The translations under genes and the position numbers were made by a program. Below the pieces are notes generated by a model. It worked only from the letters and a program-made list of their open reading frames with translations, was not told where the DNA came from and did not search any database. This document shows, one piece after another, positions 59,301-64,000 of a DNA stretch of 64,000 nucleotides; the first letter of the stretch is position 1; each line of letters opens with the position of its first letter. Source of the DNA: Asterias amurensis (taxonomy: Eukaryota > Echinodermata > Asteroidea > Forcipulatida > Asteriidae). Where the stretch lies: NCBI RefSeq assembly GCF_032118995.1, contig NC_092667.1:2286931-2350930 (forward strand). The letters are read 5' to 3'.

Positions 59301-61573
59301 AGTCATGAGGCATCAGATCTTTGTAACTGTTGATAAGAAAAAAAATCTTGGTAACATATTACTGTTTTAGAATAAAATTTATTCTTGCATTCTGTATTTC
59401 ACATAAAATGGCTTATATTGCTTACTAACATTACCTCCTCGTAATAAATACAAAATTTTCTATGAAACACACGTCTTTTTCATAGAAAATTCATGAAAAA
59501 TTAATTTATTAAGTTTGATATTTTACCAGACTGATGAACTTCTTTCATGATATTACCTCCTCTGTTTTTTTTTTTTTTAAACAATAAGCTTTTTTAAAAA
59601 CATCAACAGTTTAGTATGTTGATTTCTTATCAGCTAATTTGCTTACTGTATCGTACAGGTCTTGAATTTAATCTTTTAGAGGGCAAGGCCATTTTCATTT
59701 TGCAAAGGGCACTTCCATTGTAAAATATGAAAGTCTATGGGGCACTTTTAAAGGGGCACCCAGGTCAAGACCAGGGGCATCACAGTCCATGTCTAGGCCT
59801 GTACTTAGGATGAGCCCTCTAGATAGATTTAAACATTGTTCACTTCCCCAATTAAGTTCTTTTATAGGCTAATAATGTGTACAAAAATCTGTTCTTAAAA
59901 TTGAAAAGTCTTTTAAGTTTCAACTTACTCTGTTCCTGACATGAGGAATGGAGTCCTGACTCCTTCAACGAGAACAATGTTCTTACGTCCATTCTTAGAC
60001 AGTGTTTTCTTACTCTTCGTCGTCACATTAACATCTCTAACGACTGACGTACTCAAAGCTCGGACTCCATCTACAAGTAAACAAAATTTAACTTATTGAG
60101 ATCATTAAGAAAATGGCAATAACAAGAGCTCAGTACTACATAGAATTCTGGCTAGTAACCTAATTCTGCTAAGCAAGCAAGATTCTTCTAAAATAGCTCT
60201 TAAATCTGTCCCCTGGTTGGGTTGATTTCACAAAGGTAGTCCTAACTTAGAACTAGTCCTAGGCAATGCTAAGAGATAGGACCAGTCCTTAAGTTAGAAT
60301 GAGTTACTGGTCCTAACTTAAGGACCAGTCCTGTCTCTTAACATTGCCTAGGACTAGTCCATTGTGAAATCAACCCAGCTGAGCTGTTTATTTCATTCCT
60401 AAAACCATCTCAGCTTCCTAGGGAGTATACAGCATGCGCTGCCAAATATGAAGCGCACTTACTAACTTAAAAATCAATCCGAAGAATCCTCTCTGCCATC
60501 ACAGGGAGGTACCCATTTACCCTTGCCTTGGTGTGAAGATAAGCATTTACAATTACAGGTTAAAGCCATTGGACCCTTTCGGTACAGAAAAAAAAAAAAA
60601 AGTTCACAGATTTACAAATAATTTACAGGGTTTACAGAAGGTAATGGTGAAAGACTTCTCTTGAAATATTAGTCCATGAAATGCTTTACTTTTTGAGAAA
60701 ACGGTAAAACAATATAAATTCTCGTTAGCGAGAATTACGGATTTGTTATAAACATATGTCAGAACACGGCGAAACGCGCGAAAACAGGAGTGGGTTTTCC
60801 CGTTATTTTCTCCCGACTCCGATGTCCGATTGAGCCTAAATTTCCACAGGATTGTTATTTTATATATAAGTTGTGATACACGAAGTGTGGGACTTGGACA
60901 ATACTGTTTACCGAAAGTGTCCAATGGCTTTAAAGCCATTATACACTTTCGGCACAGAAACAAACAAAAAAGTTCACAGATTTACAAATAACTTACAGGG
61001 TTTACAGAAGGTAATAATGAATAACTTTCCTTAAAATATTATTCCATGAAATGATTTACTTTTCAAGAAAACATTAAAACAATAGAAGTTCTCGATAGCA
61101 AGAATTACGGATTTATTTTAAACCCGATGTCATTTTTGTAAACAAAAAAATGTATAATAATTTTTGTTTTCATTTTATATATATATAGGCCTACGCCTAG
61201 GCCGTAAGATTAAGCCACCAATATAATTAATTAATTTCATTACATTCATTTAAATGACATTGTTATTTTTGTCTATATTAACCTTTCAATTAAAAAATAT
61301 CAGTTTCTGCAGTTGCATTGTTGCTATTTATTGTTACGTTTACAACAATTGTCCATGGAGATTGACCAAGGTATCTGAATGGGGCGAATTGTCCATGGTA
61401 CAATACCATGCAGCGATTTAAAAACCATCAAATCGCCCCCGACGATTTTGCTTAAATTAATTTATTTCAAACAGTCAGTATTAATCCACCGTTTACTTAC
61501 GGGCTCCACTTGATAATCCCAGAAAATGTGATAAAGCAGATGTCCGGCAATTCTTGATTAAATGTGTAGCCAT
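50335..61573 (-). CDS. HADHB: Mitochondrial trifunctional enzyme beta subunit (3-ketoacyl-CoA thiolase)
   Basis: Thirteen exons in transcription order: 61573-61501, 60070-59929, 59326-59282, 58546-58515, 57874-57719, 56730-56609, 56290-56222, 55435-55343, 54880-54668, 54069-53942, 52835-52673, 51753-51589, 50370-50335. All have GT-AG borders and fitting phases; 1437 nt gives 478 residues plus stop, close to human HADHB. Landmarks are [13 protein letters not shown], the nucleophile C140 in [18 protein letters not shown]383 in YHEAFAGQ, H432 in [10 protein letters not shown] and C462 in [11 protein letters not shown]. The enzyme cleaves 3-ketoacyl-CoA to acetyl-CoA and a shortened acyl-CoA in the last step of long-chain beta-oxidation, with HADHA, at the inner mitochondrial membrane. 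All catalytic residues are present, so it should be active. Confidence 0.95.
50690..50905 (+). mobile_element. GC-rich interspersed element, second copy
   Basis: GACCGATCCGGCCTGTCAATC, TTTGACCAATCACAGC, AGAATCGTGCAGAATG and CTGTGGGCGGAGCTTAGTGG match the 44240-44440 element in reverse. It lies downstream of HADHB. Confidence 0.6.
51314..51576. mobile_element. Foldback family D, copy 7, with an inner tandem duplication
   Basis: GGGCCCAATTTCATAAAGCTG to GGCTCTATGAAGTTGGGG. The word GTACCAGTTGCATTAATGG and its surroundings occur twice in tandem (about 51353-51490). The right end stops 7 nt from the HADHB exon 12 donor. Confidence 0.68.
51589..51753 (-). CDS. HADHB: HADHB exon 12, GHP and CAAGG motifs
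   Basis: Encodes [15 protein letters not shown] and [15 protein letters not shown], carrying His432 and Cys462. Human HADHB has GGQGHA where this gene has GGHGHA across the junction with the last exon. The donor is GTAAGT. Confidence 0.93.
51889..52067. mobile_element. Foldback element in a HADHB intron
   Basis: ATAGACCTACATCACGGTGTG pairs imperfectly with CAGCGTGATAAAGGTCTAT, and GGTCATCTTG pairs with CAAGATGGCG. Confidence 0.6.
52068..52330 (-). mobile_element. SINE fragment in a HADHB intron
   Basis: AGCGCTTTATCACACCC, TTCCTGCAAGGTATATGGAG and GCACTGGATTCTTTTATGG mark the 3' part in reverse. Confidence 0.6.
52673..52835 (-). CDS. HADHB: HADHB exon 11, HEAF motif
   Basis: Encodes [28 protein letters not shown] and [15 protein letters not shown]. 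His383 lies in the HEAF signature of the active site. The upstream intron contains a 12-bp tandem array that begins about 30 nt from the acceptor. Confidence 0.92.
52865..53310. repeat. Minisatellite, 12-bp unit, about 37 copies, in a HADHB intron
   Basis: CCCATTGGTCAA and CCCACTGGTCAA alternate with CTGTTTAACC and CTGCTCAACC variants. It begins about 30 nt upstream of the HADHB exon 11 acceptor. Frames of NPLVNPL type are artefacts of the unit length. Confidence 0.9.
53393..53512. mobile_element. TTAA-flanked foldback element, 112 bp
   Basis: TTAA, then GCCTGGTTCATACATCC, then GGAAGTATGAACCTGGC, then TTAA. It is related to the element at 1907-2682. Its right TTAA is also the left TTAA of MITE A copy 15. 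Confidence 0.7.
53509..53897 (+). mobile_element. MITE family A copy 15, complete, in a HADHB intron
   Basis: TTAA at both ends, with AAGGTAGTGGACACTATTGG left and CATTAGTGTCCAGTGTCTT right. Its left TTAA is shared with a different element at 53393-53512. The right end lies 45 nt from HADHB exon 10. Confidence 0.85.
54150..54370 (+). mobile_element. Interspersed repeat family C, copy 4
   Basis: (AATAAT)n followed by TATGCGCACATATCCACCC and TCCAGATGCATGGCGCAG, in a HADHB intron; it runs directly into a family D foldback at 54374. Confidence 0.58.
54374..54546. mobile_element. Foldback family D, copy 8
   Basis: GGGCCCAATTTCATAAAGCC and GCTTTATGAAATTGGGCCC; lies in a HADHB intron. Confidence 0.7.
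55660..56170 (-). mobile_element. tRNA-headed SINE pair in a HADHB intron
   Basis: One copy ends with head CACGGCTCGGGCTTCGAACCC and CTTAACCGCTCGGCCACGAC (near 56003). A second piece with CACCAGGTACCCATTTATACC and another head, ACCAGGATTCGAACCCACAC, follows to 56170. Both are reversed. Confidence 0.65.
56340..56515 (+). mobile_element. Interspersed repeat family C, copy 5
   Basis: AATAATAAATAATAATATTC, CACATATCCACCATACTGG, GTTCAAGGCGCAGT and GGAAACCTGTGACATAAAA; interrupted by a C-run and an A-run. Confidence 0.55.
57332..57546. mobile_element. Foldback family D, copy 9
   Basis: CCGGCCGATTTCATGGAGCTG to CAGCTCCATGAAATTGGACC. Confidence 0.65.
57581..57710. mobile_element. Palindromic foldback family F next to a splice donor
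   Basis: GGCCGTGTCCGAATTGGCGA on the left pairs with TCGCCAATTCGGACACGGCC on the right, and the CTACAGCTACGGCTAG arms continue the pairing, leaving a short loop. The right end lies 8 nt into the intron after HADHB exon 5. Confidence 0.82.
57719..57874 (-). CDS. HADHB: HADHB exon 5, nucleophile cysteine
   Basis: Encodes [29 protein letters not shown] and [10 protein letters not shown]. Cys140 is the residue acylated in thiolases. The GTAAGT donor lies only 8 nt from a palindromic foldback element on its intron side. Confidence 0.92.
57891..58260 (+). mobile_element. MITE family A copy 16, complete, in a HADHB intron
   Basis: TTAAAGGCATGGACACTATTGG to AACGTGTTCAGTGCTTTTAA, flanked by TTAA at both ends. 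It begins 17 nt upstream of HADHB exon 5. Confidence 0.82.
58317..58488. mobile_element. MITE family H, copy 2, in a HADHB intron
   Basis: GGACCTGATGCATTGTCGTCA to TGACGTCATGTGCATAAGGTC, same inner words as copy 1. Confidence 0.7.
58515..58546 (-). CDS. HADHB: HADHB exon 4, 32-nt microexon
   Basis: Encodes [10 protein letters not shown] with split codons at both ends: CA/G for Gln before it and G/AT for Asp after it. The acceptor is TTGCCAG and the donor GTATGT. Without it, exons 3 and 5 would not join in frame. Confidence 0.88.
58693..58868. mobile_element. Foldback family E, copy 4, in a HADHB intron
   Basis: GCCGTTGATTTCACAAAGCGC pairs imperfectly with GTTTGGTGAAATCGACGGC. Confidence 0.68.
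58866..59240 (+). mobile_element. MITE family A copy 17, in a HADHB intron
   Basis: CTGGACACTTTTGGTAATG to AGAGGTGTCCAGCGCC. The TTAA ends are not preserved; it overlaps the edge of a foldback element at 58693-58868. Confidence 0.72.
59282..59326 (-). CDS. HADHB: HADHB exon 3, 45-nt microexon
   Basis: Encodes [14 protein letters not shown], a well-conserved HADHB segment. The acceptor is CAACAG and the donor GTAAGT, with phases 2 and 2. It is too short to be found by open-frame searching and was located by matching the expected protein. Confidence 0.9.
60216..60378. mobile_element. Foldback family E, copy 5
   Basis: GGGTTGATTTCACAAAGG pairs with CATTGTGAAATCAACCC; the inner GACTAGTCC..GGCAATGCTAAGAGA also occurs inverted. 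Confidence 0.7.
60395..60558 (-). mobile_element. SINE fragment of the 735-1105 type
   Basis: ACCATCTCAGCTTCCTAGGG, ATCAATCCGAAGAATCC and GGAGGTACCCATTTACCC match the body of the SINE at 735-1105; no head is present. Confidence 0.5.
60560..60933. mobile_element. TTAA-flanked MITE family G, complete
   Basis: TTAAAGCCATTGGACCCTTTC at the left and GAAAGTGTCCAATGGCTTTAA at the right. It resembles family A in layout but not in sequence. Confidence 0.72.
60930..61150 (+). mobile_element. MITE family G, second copy, truncated
   Basis: Begins at the shared TTAA with AAGCCATTATACACTTTCGG and repeats AGTTCACAGATTTACAAATAA of the neighbour; the right half is missing. Confidence 0.65.
61501..61573 (-). 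CDS. HADHB: HADHB exon 1, mitochondrial targeting leader
   Basis: The ATG (61573-61571) begins [15 protein letters not shown], rich in Ser, Leu and basic residues with no acidic ones, as expected of a mitochondrial presequence. The exon ends in phase 1 at GTAAGT. This ATG was chosen because it is in frame with the mature enzyme and gives a leader of the right kind and length. Confidence 0.85.
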
Positions 61574-62478
61574 TTTCTTTAAATTGCGGAAAAACAGGAA
61601 AGAAAACTGCAGTTGCACTACGCGTAACGCTGTGCTGGCTTACTCATAAACTGCTGCTCACATAGAGCTAGAGGTGGACTTGTGCCAGTCTAGTTATAGA
61701 AGTTGAAGTTTAACAATTTTTACATAATAACAAAAAAACATAGCTCAGTTAAAAAATAAACAAGAAATTATTGAAGAATAAGCACATTTACAAACAACAT
61801 GTTATTTATTTTATTTTTATGAACGAGAAAATAAGAAATTTCCTTTTTATGTTCGATCAGAATTTCGAAACAACATGCTGTGCATGTGTACCAGCATTTC
61901 CAAGGGCGCGTCCGAACACAACATGAGAACGAAGTTATAACTCTAATGTACGCTCAACCGACTGATACTGCAAGTCTATGAAATTTTGTTAATCGAACAT
62001 CAGGCTTAGCGCCAACATTAAAATGATGTTTTAGACCGACAATCACCGTCAGTGTCAGGACCTTTTAGGGCATTGCAATTGTGTACAGATCAATTAATTA
62101 CAAAGTTACAATTATTGTTGCTTTCTTCTTTAGGAGAATTGCTATCTATATATACGTGATAGAATAATTCCCACCTATGTTATGTAATTCATTTTCAAAG
62201 TCGAAGTCAAGTGTGGTGAAAATGCTCTTTACAGCCTCAACAACGCTTAGGGCAGTATATTAAATTTCACGGTGCACTGTTTCGCCGTACATCATAAAAA
62301 GACGACACTTGAGGGCGCGCTTCAATACATGTGTTTTTGGGTGGACTTTGAGATTTACTGAGGTTATCTACAGTGTTTTGATTGATGTTTTGTCCCCCAA
62401 ATCTAACTTCATTTATACAGGTTACTGGACAGAAAAGTACCTCCTAACTGTTTGATTTTTATACATTAATCCGTCAAC
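61574..62478. promoter_or_regulatory. Shared intergenic region of head-to-head HADHB and AGPAT5
   Basis: The two start codons face away from each other across 905 bp with no repeat that could be recognised, unlike nearly every other gap in the window. It should hold both promoters and 5' UTRs. No clear TATA box was found; the DNA is not strikingly GC-rich. Confidence 0.6.
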
Positions 62479-63865
62479 ATGCTGAGTGTTATAACACACC
62501 TGGACTCGTTGAAGTACGTGGTTCCAGCGTTAGCAATGATGGGTTCTACACCGCAGTATACCGCATTGTATGCGGGTTGGCGATGTATGGCATCGCTGTT
62601 ACCTTACCGATGGTCGCAGGCAGTGGAGGATGGGTTAATGGGGGTTTATCAGAGACTCGTCGAGTTCTTCTTTGAAAACTATTCGGGCGTAGAGGTAATT
62701 ATAAAATAACTTTTTTGGGTCCCTTTTTTGTTCATACATTTATCAATTACTTATTATAAAAAATATATATAATTATAAGTTATAATATAATAATTATAAG
62801 TTATAATATATTAATTATAAGTTATAATATATATAATATATTCACTTATTTTCTGTTTGTTTTCTGTGAATGTGATTCATATAACATTTCACCCATCTCA
62901 TGCCCCTCCCCCTCACCTCAGCTCATTCGTATGAGATTGAATGGTGAATTAGCCCCCCCCCCCCCTTTCCAATGAAATATCTGGTTGAACCAGACATTTC
63001 ATTGGAAAGGGTGGTGGGGCTACACACTTAATAAAGCACTGGACACATTTGTAACTGTCAAAGACCAAATCTTCTCACTTGGTTGGTGTATCTCAACATA
63101 TGCGTCTTCTCACTTGGTGTATCTCAACATATGCACAAAATTAAATAACAAAATTGGTCGTCAAAGTTGCGAGATAACCATGGAAGAAAAAATACCCTTG
63201 CCACACAAAGTTGTGTGCTTTGAGATGCTTAATTCTGAGGTCTTGAAATCAAATTCAAATATTTAACTAAAGTCCAAGTGGAAAATTACTTCTTTCTCGA
63301 AAACTACGTTACTTCAGAGGGAGCTGTTTCTCACAGTGTTTTAAACTATCCATTGCTTGTTTACTTTGAGTAATTAACATGAGTTATTTCATTTGAAGGT
63401 GATTCTGTATGGTGACATAGAGACCTTGGACCATCCAGAGAATGTTATTTACATCTGTAACCATCAGTCGACCATGGATTGGGTCATTGCGGACATGATG
63501 GCAATCAGAGGAGGTCGATTAGGAAATCTTAGATTCATCTTGAAGGATGGCCTGAAATACTTGCCACTCTTTGGCTATGTCTTGGGAACGGTAAGAAGCG
63601 GTTTCTTTTAATTCACAAATCAAGATTATTTACCTATAAAACATTTTAGAAAGAAATAGTATATAGGCCCTTTGATTGGCTTATTTAGAATTTTCTAATC
63701 GACTCAAATGAAGACAAATATAATACTATATAACATTTAATCGACTTTCAAAATTCTTTTTTTCAGCATGGGGGAGTGTATGTGAAACGTGCCAAGCAGT
63801 TTGACGACAACAATGAAAAATACTTCAAACGCAAGCTGGAATACTTACGCAAAAACCAAATTCCA
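62479..63865 (+). CDS. AGPAT5: Lysophosphatidic acid acyltransferase epsilon, first three exons
   Basis: Exons 62479-62694, 63399-63590 and 63767-63865, all phase 0, give the first 169 residues; the rest is beyond the window. The N-terminus is hydrophobic (HLDSLKYVVPALAMMG) as in AGPAT5, followed by FFFENYSGVEVILYGD. The acyltransferase motif NHQSTMD (H94 and D99 are catalytic) and FILKDGLKYLPLFGY, HGGVYVKRAKQF follow. The enzyme moves an acyl group from acyl-CoA to lysophosphatidic acid to make phosphatidic acid, in ER and mitochondrial membranes. The start fits the family length and begins 905 bp from the HADHB start on the opposite strand. Confidence 0.93.
62765..62845. repeat. AT-rich 21-bp tandem repeat in AGPAT5 intron 1
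   Basis: AATTATAAGTTATAATAT occurs three times at 21-bp spacing and continues into ATATATAATATA. Confidence 0.75.
62950..63024. repeat. Hairpin-forming inverted repeat in AGPAT5 intron 1
   Basis: CCCCTTTCCAATGAAAT pairs with ATTTCATTGGAAAGGG around a short loop that is itself partly paired (CTGGTTGAACCAG). The outer C-run pairs loosely with GTGGTGGGGCT. Confidence 0.72.
63030..63380 (-). mobile_element. MITE family A copy 18, in AGPAT5 intron 1
   Basis: Starts AATAAAGCACTGGACAC and contains a local duplication of TCTTCTCACTTGG..TCTCAACATATGC (about 63070-63134). The right end is diverged. Confidence 0.72.
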
Positions 63866-63936
63866 GTAGGTTATTTTCTCATTTTAAGCATGGATGCCAT
63901 TGCTCATTTTGTTTTTTTCTAATGCAGGACTGTATT

Positions 63937-64000
63937 TTAAAGACACTGGACACTATTGGTAATTGTCAAAGACCAGTCTTCTCACTTGGTGTATCTCAAC
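63937..64000 (-). mobile_element. MITE family A copy 19, cut by the window edge
   Basis: TTAAAGACACTGGACACTAT and GACCAGTCTTCTCACTTGG are the exact family left end; the rest is beyond the window, in an AGPAT5 intron. Confidence 0.8.

Overview
The window reads as nuclear DNA of a deuterostome invertebrate, most likely an echinoderm and perhaps a sea star. The class is a guess from the style of the repeats. Support comes from intron-rich animal genes with GT-AG introns, a tandem-PLAT protein of LOXHD1 type, a C-type lectin, animal HADHB and AGPAT5 genes, tRNA-headed SINEs, and a very dense population of short inverted-repeat transposons. No bacterial, plasmid or phage features are seen.

Layout. 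(1) 1-22.6 kb, plus strand: the last 23 exons of a LOXHD1-like gene whose 5' part lies outside the window. All 23 exons join in one continuous frame (4011 nt, 1336 residues plus stop) and encode half a PLAT domain followed by eight whole ones. Two PLAT types alternate, each with its own exon pattern. (2) 22.7-44 kb: a repeat-rich tract with no confirmed conserved gene. It holds a nested foldback after the LOXHD1 stop, a 14-bp minisatellite, a possible multi-exon transcript built from homologous exons (26.4-30.3 kb), three related minisatellites based on about 28 bp (30.4-36.5 kb), a pair of inverted paralogous coding fragments flanking the largest of them (33.0-33.5 and 36.8-37.3 kb), a 2.9-kb array of 48/39-bp units, and a roughly 55-bp array (41.3-42.7 kb). 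(3) 44.65-46.2 kb, plus strand: a two-exon secreted C-type lectin. (4) 50.3-61.6 kb, minus strand: a complete 13-exon HADHB gene (478 residues) for the mitochondrial trifunctional enzyme beta subunit, with thiolase active-site residues intact. (5) 62.5 kb to the end, plus strand: the first three exons of AGPAT5, head to head with HADHB.

The HADHB/AGPAT5 pair is the only neighbourhood with an obvious functional theme: acyl-CoA breakdown by beta-oxidation beside acyl-CoA use in phosphatidic acid synthesis, with 905 bp between the start codons. The LOXHD1-like gene and the lectin look unrelated to it.

Most intronic and intergenic DNA is transposon-derived. One TTAA-flanked MITE family (called A here) has about 19 copies or fragments. 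Several foldback families, tRNA-derived SINEs and one CR1/L2-like LINE 3' end are also present. All gene calls come from reading splice sites and translations by eye; no database search was possible.
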